Source: Mycobacterium sp. PS03-16
Lineage (GTDB): Bacteria; Actinomycetota; Actinomycetes; Mycobacteriales; Mycobacteriaceae
Length of the DNA: 64,000 nucleotides
NCBI RefSeq assembly: GCF_004570325.1
Contig: NZ_SPQO01000007.1
Span: forward strand, 1 to 64,000
Direction: 5' to 3'
The position numbers and the translations under genes are program-made. Positions 10,266 through 18,684 of this stretch are shown in pieces. The notes under the pieces were generated by a model. That model was not told the origin of the DNA, made no database searches, and worked only from the letters and a program-made list of their open reading frames with translations. Each line of letters opens with the position of its first letter. Position 1 is the stretch's first letter.

Positions 10266-11159
10266 TCAATCTTGCACGGCCTTGGCCACCGCTACGCATA
10301 CGGTCAGCCAACCGCCGTCGGGTGGGCCGGGCCGGGTCAGCTCCCACACGGCATTGGTCATCATCCGGATGACCACCCAGGCGCGGGCGCGGGACTCGTC
10401 GAACTCCGCCGCGTCGACGAGGGCGTAGAACCGTCTGCGCACCCCGTCACGCACATCGCCGGCCAGCTCGTCCCAGCGGTTCCACAGCATCGGCGCGACC
10501 TCGTAATGCGGGTCGCCGTTGAGCGGCTTGGGATCGATCGCCACCCACGGATCTCGTTCGGCGGCGAGCACATTCGCGTAGTGCAGGTCAGTGTGGATGA
10601 GTGTGCCGGTGCTCGCGGGGTCGCTCCGCAGGTCGCCGGCGAGCCCGACCGCCTGCTCGACGAGCCGGTGGGGCAGCGGCGCGCCGCGCGGCAGCCCGGC
10701 CAGCAGCGCGGTCCACGTGTCGAGCGCGGCGGTCAGCGTCCGCAGCTGCGGCAGCGCGGGCACGTGCAGGCGACGGTAGAGTCCGGCCACCACGTCGCAC
10801 GCCGCGACGTCCCAGAGCTCGGTCAGGTCGCGGGGTGCCAACCGCTCGAGCAGCAGTGCGCGCCGGTGCGGCTGGGCGCTGAGCAGCCGCACCGCGCCGA
10901 CGCCGCCCCACCGGCGCAGCGCGAGGTGTTCGTGCTGCGAATCGTCCTCGGGGAAGCCCAGTTTGAGTACGGCGGCCTGACCGGACGGGGTGCGGACCGG
11001 CAGCACCAGCGAGCTCTCGCCGTGGGTGGGCGCACCGTCGGGACGCAGCTCCCACTCCCGCATCTGGCGTTGCGCCTCGGCGGGCAGCCCGTCGAGCCAC
11101 TGCCGCCAGTCCGGTCCGCGAACCGCCATGGCGCGCAGCGTGTCTGGGAGCTCGATCAT
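10266..11159 (-). CDS. Aminoglycoside/hydroxyurea phosphotransferase-like kinase (APH(6) type)
   Basis: This 297-aa protein has the APH fold. The N-terminal lobe includes AAVLKLGFPEDD with the ATP-binding Lys, the catalytic loop is LIHTDLHYANVL, and the metal-binding Asp is in AIDPKP. The last two motifs and the DPKP spelling match the streptomycin 6-kinase/hydroxyurea-kinase group. Close family members confer resistance only in some species, so resistance is not shown here. It precedes the dehalogenase-like gene on the same strand. Confidence 0.8.
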   Translation of the reverse strand: MIELPDTLRAMAVRGPDWRQWLDGLPAEAQRQMREWELRPDGAPTHGESSLVLPVRTPSGQAAVLKLGFPEDDSQHEHLALRRWGGVGAVRLLSAQPHRRALLLERLAPRDLTELWDVAACDVVAGLYRRLHVPALPQLRTLTAALDTWTALLAGLPRGAPLPHRLVEQAVGLAGDLRSDPASTGTLIHTDLHYANVLAAERDPWVAIDPKPLNGDPHYEVAPMLWNRWDELAGDVRDGVRRRFYALVDAAEFDESRARAWVVIRMMTNAVWELTRPGPPDGGWLTVCVAVAKAVQD

Positions 11160-11232
11160 GTCTGCGCAACGCGAGACACCCCGCGAACCGGGCGGCGGTT
11201 CGCGGGGTGTCCCGGTGATGACGGTGTGACTG

Positions 11233-13479
11233 CTACTTCTCCAGATCGAACCGGTCGTTGTTCATGACCTTGACCCACGCGGCGACGAAGTCCTCGACGA
11301 ACTTGCCGGCGCTGTCGTCCTGCGCGTAGACCTCGGCGATGCCGCGCAGCACCGAGTTCGACCCGAAAACGAGGTCGGCGGCGGTGGCGGTCCACTTCGC
11401 CGCACCGGTGGAGCGGTCGCGGCCCTCGTAGACGTTCTCGGTGGCCTCCGACGGCTTCCACTGGGTCCGCATGTCCAGCAGGTTGACGAAGAAGTCGTTG
11501 GTCAGCAGGCCCGGCCGGTCGGTGAACACGCCGTGCTTGGTGCCGCCGTGATTCGCGCCGATCACCCGCAGACCGCCGATCAGCGCGGTCATCTCCGGAG
11601 CGGTCAGGTTCAGGAAGTACGCCTTGTCCACCAGCAGCTGCTCGGCCGGCGTCTTGTCACCGGGCCGGGCGAAGTTGCGGAACCCGTCGGCCTTCGTCTC
11701 CAGGACCGAGAACGACTCGACGTCGGTGTCCTCCTGTGAGGCGTCGGTGCGCCCCGGTGCGAAGTACACGTCGATCTCGTAGCCGGCGTCGCGCGCGGCC
11801 TTCTCGACCGCCGCCGACCCCGCGAGCACGATCAGGTCGGCCAGCGAGATCTTCTTTCCGCCCGTCGCCGAGCTGTTGAAGTCCTGCTGGATGCGCTCGA
11901 GCACCGGCAGCACCCGGTCGAGCTCGGCCGGCTCGTTGGCCTCCCAATTGCGCTGCGGCTGCAGCCGGATCCGGGCGCCGTTGGCCCCGCCGCGCTTGTC
12001 GGTGCCGCGGAAGCTCGACGCGGACGCCCATGCGGTCTTGACCAGCTGCGCGACCGACAGGCCGGAATCCAGCAGCGTGCTCTTCAGCGAGGCGATGTCG
12101 GACTCGTCGACCAGCGCGTGGTCCACGGCCGGCACCGGGTCCTGCCACAGCTGCGGCTCGGCCACCCACGGGCCGAGGTAGCGGCTGACCGGGCCCATGT
12201 CGCGGTGCATCAGCTTGTACCACGCCTTGGCGAACGCCTCGTTCATCTCCTCGGGGTGGTCCAGCCACCGCCGGGTGATCTTCCCGTAGATCGGGTCGAC
12301 CCGCATCGAGACGTCGGTGACCAGCATCGTGGGCTTACGCGGCGGCCCACCGAACGGATCCGGGATGGTGGCCTCGGCGTCCTTGGCCTCGAACTGCCAG
12401 GCGCCCGCGGGGCTCTTGGTGAGCTCCCACTCGTTGCCGTACAGGATCTCGAGGTAGCCGTTGCTCCACTGCGTCGGCGTGCCGGTCCAGACGACCTCCA
12501 GGCCGCTGGTCACGGTGTCGTTGGCGTTGCCGGACCCGAACGGGCACTTCCAGCCCAGACCCTGATCCTCGATCGGAGCGCCCTCGGGCTCGGGGCCGAC
12601 GTTGACGTCGGCGGCGCCGTGCGTCTTGCCGAGGGTGTGGCCGCCGACGATCAGCGCCGCGGTCTCCTCGTCGTTCATCGCCATCCGGCCGAAGGTTTCG
12701 CGGATGTCGTGTGCGGCGGCCAGCGGATCCGGCTTGCCTTCCGGGCCTTCGGGATTGACGTAGATGAGGCCCATCGTGGTGGCGCCGAACGGCTCGGCGA
12801 GCTCACGCTTGTCGCTGTCGTTGGTGCCGTTGTAGCGCTTGTCGGTGCCCAGCCAGGTGTCCTCCTGGCCCCACAGCATCTCCTCGGGCTCCCAGATGTC
12901 CTCGCGGCCGAACGCGAAGCCCATGGTCTGGAAGCCCGACGACTCCAGCGCGGCGTTCCCGGCGTACGCGATCAGGTCGGCCCAGGAGATCTTGTTGCCA
13001 TACTTCTGCTTGATCGGCCACAGCAGGCGGCGCGCCTTGTCCAGGTTGGCGTTGTCCGGCCAGCTGTTGAGCGGGGCGAAGCGCTGGCTGCCCTGGCCGG
13101 CGCCGCCACGGCCGTCGAAGATGCGGTAGGTGCCCGCGGCGTGCCAGCTCATCCGGATGAACAGGCCGGCGTAGCTGCCGTAGTCGGCGGGCCACCAGTC
13201 CTGCGAAGTGTTGATGACATCGATGACGTCACGCTTGAACGCCTCGACGTCGAGCTGGGCGAACGCCTCGGCGTAGTTGAAGTCCTCGCCGAGCGGGTTG
13301 CCCTTCTCGTTCTGCTTGTGCAGCACCGACACGTCGACCTGCTCGGGCCACCAGTCCTTGTTGGTCAGCGGCGCATGAGCTTTGGGTTCGGGCGAGTCGA
13401 TGATCGGGTTCTCGGACTCGCTGTGGCTGTGGGTCTCGCTGTCGGAGGCGGGCGGGCGGGCGTCGGAGGTGTCGGACAC
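11233..13479 (-). CDS. katG: Catalase-peroxidase KatG
   Basis: This protein of about 748 aa is a full-length bifunctional catalase-peroxidase with two peroxidase-like halves; only the first is catalytic. The distal Arg, Trp and His are in [11 protein letters not shown]. The Trp-Tyr-Met adduct is supplied by that Trp, by the Tyr in [10 protein letters not shown] and by the first Met in GRMAMND. The proximal haem His is in [11 protein letters not shown]. It removes hydrogen peroxide and activates isoniazid in relatives. GTG at 13479 is preferred because AAGGGA lies 6 nt ahead; an ATG at 13494 is also in frame. It follows furA by about 60 nt, the usual mycobacterial order. Confidence 0.97.
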   Translation of the reverse strand: MSDTSDARPPASDSETHSHSESENPIIDSPEPKAHAPLTNKDWWPEQVDVSVLHKQNEKGNPLGEDFNYAEAFAQLDVEAFKRDVIDVINTSQDWWPADYGSYAGLFIRMSWHAAGTYRIFDGRGGAGQGSQRFAPLNSWPDNANLDKARRLLWPIKQKYGNKISWADLIAYAGNAALESSGFQTMGFAFGREDIWEPEEMLWGQEDTWLGTDKRYNGTNDSDKRELAEPFGATTMGLIYVNPEGPEGKPDPLAAAHDIRETFGRMAMNDEETAALIVGGHTLGKTHGAADVNVGPEPEGAPIEDQGLGWKCPFGSGNANDTVTSGLEVVWTGTPTQWSNGYLEILYGNEWELTKSPAGAWQFEAKDAEATIPDPFGGPPRKPTMLVTDVSMRVDPIYGKITRRWLDHPEEMNEAFAKAWYKLMHRDMGPVSRYLGPWVAEPQLWQDPVPAVDHALVDESDIASLKSTLLDSGLSVAQLVKTAWASASSFRGTDKRGGANGARIRLQPQRNWEANEPAELDRVLPVLERIQQDFNSSATGGKKISLADLIVLAGSAAVEKAARDAGYEIDVYFAPGRTDASQEDTDVESFSVLETKADGFRNFARPGDKTPAEQLLVDKAYFLNLTAPEMTALIGGLRVIGANHGGTKHGVFTDRPGLLTNDFFVNLLDMRTQWKPSEATENVYEGRDRSTGAAKWTATAADLVFGSNSVLRGIAEVYAQDDSAGKFVEDFVAAWVKVMNNDRFDLEK

Positions 13480-13521
13480 TGTGTTTCCCTTCATATTCCG
13501 TACATCATTCGAGTGATGGGG

Positions 13522-13546
13522 CTGTGATCACGGATGTGATCAGGGA
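13522..13546. repeat. Imperfect 12-bp direct repeat between furA and katG
   Basis: Two units of TGTGATCA followed by cGGA or gGGA lie head to tail over the furA stop codon and the gap before katG. Each contains the palindrome TGATCA. It could be a regulator site for katG or a replication slip; nothing more can be said. Confidence 0.35.
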
Positions 13547-13983
13547 TGTCGTTGGGTGGAGCAGTCTGGGCAGAAGCCCCAGTAGATGACCTCGGCCTCA
13601 TCGAGGACGAAGCCGTCGAGCGCGTCGTGATGCGAGGGGGTCAGACAGGGCGCCTCCCCGACCGCGCAGTCCACGTCGCCGATCTTGCCGCATGCCCGGC
13701 ACACCACGTGGTGGTGGTTGTCGCCGACCCGGGTCTCGTAGCGTGCTACCGAGCCGGACGGCTGGATCCGCCGGATCAGGCGAGCGCCGGTGAGTGCGTG
13801 CAGCACGTCGTAGACCGCCTGGCGGGACACCTCCGGCAGCGCGGCGCGCACGGCGGCGAAGATCGTGTCGGTGTCGGCGTGCGGATGGGCGTGCACCGCT
13901 TCCAGCACGGCCACCCGCGGACGGGTGACGCGCAGATCGGCGCCCCTCAGCTGGTCCACGTACTCCGACGACACGACAGCCAT
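13540..13983 (-). CDS. furA: Ferric uptake regulator family repressor FurA
   Basis: This 147-aa Fur-family protein has an N-terminal winged helix (LRVTRPRVAVLEAVHAHPHADTD and VSRQAVYDVLHALTGARLIR), the metal site HHHVVCRACGKIGDVDC and a C-terminal CPDC pair. Mycobacterial FurA represses its own operon and katG and is released by peroxide. AAAGGAG precedes the ATG (13983). The AT-rich FurA site lies directly upstream. The order furA-katG on one strand and the short spacing support a single operon with a possible extra katG promoter. Confidence 0.96.
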   Translation of the reverse strand: MAVVSSEYVDQLRGADLRVTRPRVAVLEAVHAHPHADTDTIFAAVRAALPEVSRQAVYDVLHALTGARLIRRIQPSGSVARYETRVGDNHHHVVCRACGKIGDVDCAVGEAPCLTPSHHDALDGFVLDEAEVIYWGFCPDCSTQRHP

Positions 13984-13994
13984 ATCACTCCTTT

Positions 13995-14014
13995 TTCTGG
14001 AATTAGTCAAGACT
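13995..14014 (-). promoter_or_regulatory. FurA operator/promoter region of furA
   Basis: On the minus strand this reads AGTCTTGACTAATTCCAGAA, an AT-rich island in GC-rich DNA. It matches the sequence known upstream of mycobacterial furA genes, where FurA binds and where the -35-like TTGACT lies. It ends 11 nt before the furA ATG and overlaps neither neighbouring gene. Confidence 0.75.
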
Positions 14015-14181
14015 TGGCGCCCAGCATGTCGTTCCGCGGGAGCCGACCCGCAGGCCGGTTGGACGAGCTGAACCGTTCTGCGCCTTACGAACTCGGCCGC
14101 CCGCGGTGAGCGGAACGCGAAATCGGCAGCGGATCGGCGATTCGGTCGGGCGCCGCACCGGCCCGTGACTAGGATCACCGC

Positions 14182-14613
14182 GTGGCGAAATTGGAGCTGT
14201 CCCGCGAGTTGACGCTGAGTCCGGAGGACGCCTGGGCGCACGCGTCGAACCTCTCGGAGATGGGGGACTGGCTGGTGCTGCACGAGGGCTGGCGCAGCAA
14301 GCTGCCGGACGAGCTCACCGAGGGCACCACGATCGTCGGCGTCGCGGGCGCCAAGGGCATGCGCAACCGGGTCACCTGGACCATTCAGCGACTCGACCCG
14401 CCCGAACTGCTCGAGGTGAAGGGCAAAGGGGTCGGCGGCACCAAGTACGGACTGACCATGGCGGTGCGTCCGACCACGGGCGGGTGCGCCTTCACCGTCA
14501 CCCTCGAACTCGGCGGGGCGCCGCTGTTCGGACCCATCGGCGCGACCGCGGCGCGCGCCGTCAAGGGCGACATCGACCGGTCGATCCAGCGCTTCGAAGA
14601 GCTCTACAGCTGA
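14182..14613 (+). CDS. SRPBCC family protein of the Rv0910 type
   Basis: This 143-aa protein is a single SRPBCC (polyketide-cyclase-like) domain. Its pattern (AKLELSRELTLSPEDAWAHASNL, EGWRSKLPDELTEGTT, KGMRNRVTWTI, GAPLFGPIGATAARAVKGDI) closely follows M. tuberculosis Rv0910, the toxin partner of Rv0909 in a reported toxin-antitoxin pair. No Rv0909-like antitoxin gene lies beside it here, so a toxin role is doubtful and lipid or ligand binding is as likely. GTG start. It is 29 nt before the carboxylase gene. Confidence 0.75.
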   Translation: MAKLELSRELTLSPEDAWAHASNLSEMGDWLVLHEGWRSKLPDELTEGTTIVGVAGAKGMRNRVTWTIQRLDPPELLEVKGKGVGGTKYGLTMAVRPTTGGCAFTVTLELGGAPLFGPIGATAARAVKGDIDRSIQRFEELYS

Positions 14614-14642
14614 CCGCAGACCCGAGGCGAACAGTCCCCGAC

Positions 14643-16202
14643 ATGGCCGACCCGACCGCCGCCGACCCGCCGCGCGCCGACCACGCCGAGCTGATGCGCC
14701 GGCGGGCGCTGACCGAGGACGCGGCCCGACCGGACGCGGTCGAGCGCCGTCACGCCGCCGGACACCGCACGGCGCGCGAGAACATCGCCGACCTGATCGA
14801 TGCCGGATCCTTCGTCGAGTACGGCCGCTTCGCCGTTGCGGCACAACGGCAACGGCGGGAGGCGGTTGACCTGATCGCCCGGACGCCGGCCGACGGGCTG
14901 GTGGCCGGCACGGCCCGCATCGACGGCGCCCCGTGCGCGGTGCTGTCCTACGACTACACGGTGCTGGCCGGTACTCAGGGCGCCCTGGGCCACCGCAAGA
15001 AGGACCGGTTGTTCGACCTCATCGAACGGATGCGGCTCCCGACGGTGTTCTTCGCCGAGGGCGGCGGGGGACGCCCCGGGGACACCGACGTCCCCACGGT
15101 GTCCTCCCTCGACGTGCGCGCCTTCGCGCTGTGGGCCGGTCTGTCCGGGCTGGTGCCGCGGATCGCGGTCGTCAACGGCCGGTGCTTCGCGGGTAATGCG
15201 GTGATCGCCGGCTGCGCCGATCTGATTGTCGCGACCACCGGCACATCGATAGGCATGGGCGGACCGGCGATGATCGCGGGCGGGGGACTGGGCGACGTGG
15301 CACCCGACGCGGTCGGGCCGATCTCGACGCAGGAACCCAACGGCGTGGTCGACGTCGTGGTCGACGACGAGGCCCAGGCCGTCGCCGTGGCCAGGACGTT
15401 GGTCGGCTACTTCACCGGACCCTGCGCACCGGGACCCGTGCCGGACCAGACCCTCTTGCGCGCAGCGGTGCCCGAACGCGCCCGACGCGCCTACGACGTC
15501 GCCCCGATCATCCGGACGCTCGCCGACGAGGGATCGGTGACGATGCTGCGGCCGCGGTTCGCCCGCGAGATGGTCACGGCGTTCGCGCGCATCGAGGGCC
15601 ACCCGGTCGGCGTGCTCGCCAACGACACCCGCCACATGGCCGGCGCGATCACCGCGGCCGCGGCCGACAAGGCGGCCCGCTTCCTGCAGTTGTGCGACGC
15701 CTTCGAGATTCCGGTGCTGTCCCTGGTCGACTGCCCCGGCTACATGGTGGGCCCGGCCGCGGAGGCGGAGGCCCTGGTGCGCCGCGGATCCCGCCTCCTG
15801 GTGGCCGGCGCGGCCCTGCGGGTGCCGCTGGTGGCGGTGGTGTTGCGCCGCGGCTACGGCCTGGGCGCGCAGGCCATGACCGGCGGGGGACTGCACGAGC
15901 CGCTGCTGACGGTGGCCTGGCCCGGGGCGCATCTGGGTCCGATGGGTCTGGAAGGCGCGGTGCGGCTGGGGATGCGCAAGGAACTCGAGGCCATCGCCGA
16001 TCCGGAGCAGCGTGAGGCCGCGGTACGGGACGCCACCGCCGCGGCGCAGGAGCACGCGCAGGCGCTGAATGCCGCGTCGATGTTCGAGATCGACGACGTC
16101 ATCGATCCCGCCGACACCCGCAGCGTCGTCGTCGCCACGCTGGCCGCCGCGTGCGGCGCTCCCCGTGAACGCCGCACGCCGCGCTTCGTGGACACCTGGT
16201 GA
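14643..16202 (+). CDS. Acyl-CoA carboxylase, carboxyltransferase (beta) subunit
   Basis: This 519-aa protein is a biotin-dependent carboxyltransferase with two crotonase-like halves. AGTQGALGHRKKDRLFDL and GRCFAGNAVIAGCADL belong to the N-terminal half, and LVDCPGYMVGPAAEAEALVRRGSRLL and GYGLGAQAMTGGG to the C-terminal half. It moves CO2 from biotin to an acyl-CoA. No biotin carboxylase or carrier gene is adjacent, so it must use an alpha subunit encoded elsewhere. The divergent N terminus and the aldehyde dehydrogenase neighbour suggest a catabolic or unusual acyl-CoA substrate; this is inference. Confidence 0.88.
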   Translation: MADPTAADPPRADHAELMRRRALTEDAARPDAVERRHAAGHRTARENIADLIDAGSFVEYGRFAVAAQRQRREAVDLIARTPADGLVAGTARIDGAPCAVLSYDYTVLAGTQGALGHRKKDRLFDLIERMRLPTVFFAEGGGGRPGDTDVPTVSSLDVRAFALWAGLSGLVPRIAVVNGRCFAGNAVIAGCADLIVATTGTSIGMGGPAMIAGGGLGDVAPDAVGPISTQEPNGVVDVVVDDEAQAVAVARTLVGYFTGPCAPGPVPDQTLLRAAVPERARRAYDVAPIIRTLADEGSVTMLRPRFAREMVTAFARIEGHPVGVLANDTRHMAGAITAAAADKAARFLQLCDAFEIPVLSLVDCPGYMVGPAAEAEALVRRGSRLLVAGAALRVPLVAVVLRRGYGLGAQAMTGGGLHEPLLTVAWPGAHLGPMGLEGAVRLGMRKELEAIADPEQREAAVRDATAAAQEHAQALNAASMFEIDDVIDPADTRSVVVATLAAACGAPRERRTPRFVDTW

Positions 16203-16235
16203 TTGACCGGCAGGTCCAGGGGTAACCGGTAGGCC

Positions 16236-17594
16236 GTGCCAGAGACACTGACAGTCCTCGATCCCCGCACCGGCGACGTCGTCAGCCGCGTTCCCATCGC
16301 CGACGCCTCGGCCTGTGACGAAGCGGTCAAGCGGGCACGCGCAGCGGCCCCGGGATGGGCCCGCACACCGGCCGCCGAACGCGCCGCCGCGCTCACCGCG
16401 GCCGCTGCGGCGGTGCGGGCGGCCGCCGACGAGTTGGCCGAACTCAACGAACGCGAGACCGGCAAGTTGCGCACCGACGCCGCAGGCGGTGTCGAGGCCG
16501 GCGCCGGCACGCTGGTGCAGTACGCCGAACTGGGCCCGCTGCACCGCGGCCGGAGCCTGCACGGCGGGTGGTCGGCCACGGACCTGATGGTCCCCGAGCC
16601 GCGCGGCGTGGTGGCGGTGCTGACACCGTGGAACGATCCGGTCGCCGTGGCGGCCGGACTGCTCGGCGCGGCGTTGGTGACCGGAAACACCGTGGTTCAC
16701 AAGCCGAGTGAGCGCTGCCCGGCGACCGGCCGCCGCTTCGCCGAACTGCTGGCCGAACAGTTGCCCGACGGCGTGTTGGAGATCGTCGACGGGGACGCGA
16801 CGGTCGGGGCGCGCCTGACGGCCGCCGACGACGTCGACGTGGTCGCCCATGTCGGCAGCAGTGCGACCGGACGAGAGATCGCGCGGACCTGTGCGGAGCG
16901 CGGCGCGAAGGCCGTCCTGGAGAACGGCGGCAACGATGCGCTGATCGTCGACGCCGGGGTGGACCCACGGTGGGCCGCCGAGCAGGCGGCGGTGGGCGCC
17001 TTCGCCAACGCCGGTCAGATCTGTGTGTCGGTGGAACGCATCTACGTCGTCGAAGAGGCGGCCGGCGGGTTCGTCGACGCGCTGGCCGGTCAGGCCCGCG
17101 AGTGGGCGGACCGCATCGGCCCGCTGGTCGACGAACGCCAGCGCGACGTGGTGCACCAGCACGTCACGGACGCCGTCGGCGCTGGCGCGCAGATCCGTGC
17201 CGGCGGGGAACCACGGCCCGGCCCGGGCTGCTTCTATCCGCCGACCGTACTCACCGGCTGCACACCGGACATGCTGGTGCTGCGGGAGGAGACGTTCGGG
17301 CCGGTGGCGCCCGTGCGCGTGGTGCCCGACTTCGACACCGCGCTGGCCGAGGCCGCCGACGACCGGTACGGCTTGGCCGCGACCGTGCTGACCCCCGACA
17401 TGGCCCATGCGCAGACCGCCTGGCGGACGCTGCCCGTGGGCACCGTGAAGATCAACGCAGTCTTCGGGGGAGCGCCGGGCGGGGCGTCCCAACCCCGCCG
17501 CGCCAGCGGGCAGGGCTTCGGCTTCGGGCCGGAACTGCTCGACGAGATGACCGCGGTGAAGGTCGTGCACTGGTCGCCGCCACCGACCCCCTGA
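16236..17594 (+). CDS. NAD(P)-dependent aldehyde dehydrogenase family protein
   Basis: This 452-aa ALDH has the cofactor loop VLTPWNDPVAVAAGLLGAAL, the KPSE motif (HKPSERCPATG), the general-base Glu in KAVLENGGNDALIVD (family consensus ELGGxxP) and the catalytic Cys in FANAGQICVSVERIYV. It oxidises an aldehyde to the acid. It starts with GTG 33 nt after the carboxylase stop, so the two probably form one transcript. The substrate cannot be told from sequence. Confidence 0.88.
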   Translation: MPETLTVLDPRTGDVVSRVPIADASACDEAVKRARAAAPGWARTPAAERAAALTAAAAAVRAAADELAELNERETGKLRTDAAGGVEAGAGTLVQYAELGPLHRGRSLHGGWSATDLMVPEPRGVVAVLTPWNDPVAVAAGLLGAALVTGNTVVHKPSERCPATGRRFAELLAEQLPDGVLEIVDGDATVGARLTAADDVDVVAHVGSSATGREIARTCAERGAKAVLENGGNDALIVDAGVDPRWAAEQAAVGAFANAGQICVSVERIYVVEEAAGGFVDALAGQAREWADRIGPLVDERQRDVVHQHVTDAVGAGAQIRAGGEPRPGPGCFYPPTVLTGCTPDMLVLREETFGPVAPVRVVPDFDTALAEAADDRYGLAATVLTPDMAHAQTAWRTLPVGTVKINAVFGGAPGGASQPRRASGQGFGFGPELLDEMTAVKVVHWSPPPTP

Positions 17595-17850
17595 CGGAGC
17601 CAAATATCGCCAGCAAAACGGCCTCTTACCCAGCGCCGCCCCGTTTCGACTGCACAACCGAAGAGGGGCGACGCGTCGGTGACGGAGAGGTTAATTAGCT
17701 GACTCCCGTTCTCCCAGTTCGGCACGCGATCCTGAGGAATTTCCTAATTGATCTTGGAGAAGTATGGGTATCCGCGCGTCATGACAGGCGCACCTGTCGC
17801 TCGGGCGTAGCAACGTCGCCCGAGTCCACGTGACCAGAGCGGAGATCAAG
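17595..17850 (+). promoter_or_regulatory. Leader region of the repeat-protein/M50 operon
   Basis: This gap holds the control region for the next two genes. A TTAATTAGCTGA stretch at 17690-17701 and AATTTCCTAATTGATC near 17738-17753 are unusually AT-rich for this genome and are promoter candidates. A perfect hairpin CTCGGGCG/CGCCCGAG (17800-17824) sits in the presumed leader RNA, 26 nt before the ATG. An in-frame GTG at 17830 lies between hairpin and ATG. Confidence 0.4.
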
Positions 17851-18654
17851 ATGAGCACCGAAGGACTGAGCGCGGCCGAACTCGCAGCCGAGAGCGCGAT
17901 CGCGCTGCCCGACAAAGAGGTCGTGTCGATCCTCGACCTCAACGCCGATGTCGACGTCGCGATCGACGCCGCGTCGCCGATCGACCTCGCCGCCGCGGCG
18001 AATCTCAACGTGGCCGCCCCGATCGACGCCGCCGCGGGCGCCAACGTGCTCTCCTACGGCTCGGGCGCCCAGGCCGTGGTGGACCAGGGCACCTCCATCG
18101 AACAGACGCTTGCCGCGAACGCCTACGCCACCTCCAACCAGGTGAGCGGCATCGATCAGGGCGGTATGGACACCGACGGGGACGAGCCGACCGGCGGAAC
18201 CGATACCGGCACCGGCACCGATACGGGCACCGGCACCAGCGTCGACACCAGCCCGGCTGCGCTGCTCGACGGCAATCTGCTCAACGTCAACGTCAACGTC
18301 GACCTCGACACCGACCTGGCGGCCCCGATCAGTGGCGCGGTGGCCGCCAACGCCAACGTCGCCGCACCGATCAACGCCGGCGTGGCCGCCAACATCGGCT
18401 CGGTCGACTCGGATGCGATCTCGATCGCCGAGCAGGACGCCATCATCAGCCAGTCGATCACCGGTGAGGCGGTCGCGACGGCCAACCAGGACTCCCAGAT
18501 CTCGCAGGGTGACAGCGACACCGGCGGCACGGATTCCGGCACGGATTCGGGCACGGATTCGGGGGCCACCGGCGGCACCGACTCCGGGAGCAGCTCCACG
18601 GGCGGCTCCGATTCCGGGAGCGACAGCAGCAGCGGCGGCGGCACCGCCGGCTGA
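17851..18654 (+). CDS. Two-module Ala/Asp/Gly-rich protein with leader-like N terminus, probable substrate of the M50 protease
   Basis: I do not recognise a family. The 267-aa protein has no Cys, His, Arg, Phe or Trp and one Lys (K22), so it is strongly acidic. Residues 1-27 (ending ALPDKEVVSIL) form a helical, non-hydrophobic leader-like segment, not a Sec signal. Two homologous modules follow (about 28-104 and 142-220), both with a core of the form NVAAPI(D/N)A and an end of the form (S)xI(D/S)QG, joined by a TGTGTDTG linker; the tail is Ser/Gly/Asp-rich. The hydrophobic-small periodicity suggests a beta-solenoid or fibre. GGAG lies 7 nt before the ATG. The protease gene starts 30 nt downstream, so I infer it is processed or exported by that protein. 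Confidence 0.7.
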   Translation: MSTEGLSAAELAAESAIALPDKEVVSILDLNADVDVAIDAASPIDLAAAANLNVAAPIDAAAGANVLSYGSGAQAVVDQGTSIEQTLAANAYATSNQVSGIDQGGMDTDGDEPTGGTDTGTGTDTGTGTSVDTSPAALLDGNLLNVNVNVDLDTDLAAPISGAVAANANVAAPINAGVAANIGSVDSDAISIAEQDAIISQSITGEAVATANQDSQISQGDSDTGGTDSGTDSGTDSGATGGTDSGSSSTGGSDSGSDSSSGGGTAG

Positions 18655-18684
18655 CCCGCCTGACGCGACGACGGGAGTGCTCCT

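Noticed and set aside
12520..12560. A Cys in WKCPFG of KatG as a change at the isoniazid-resistance position 315
   Set aside because: Aligning from the proximal His shows that Ser315 of M. tuberculosis falls in TVTSGLEV, where Ser is conserved; the Cys is 13 residues earlier.
14604..17657. A 1017-codon minus-strand frame over the carboxylase and aldehyde dehydrogenase
   Set aside because: Antisense artefact of GC-rich codons; no domain seen.
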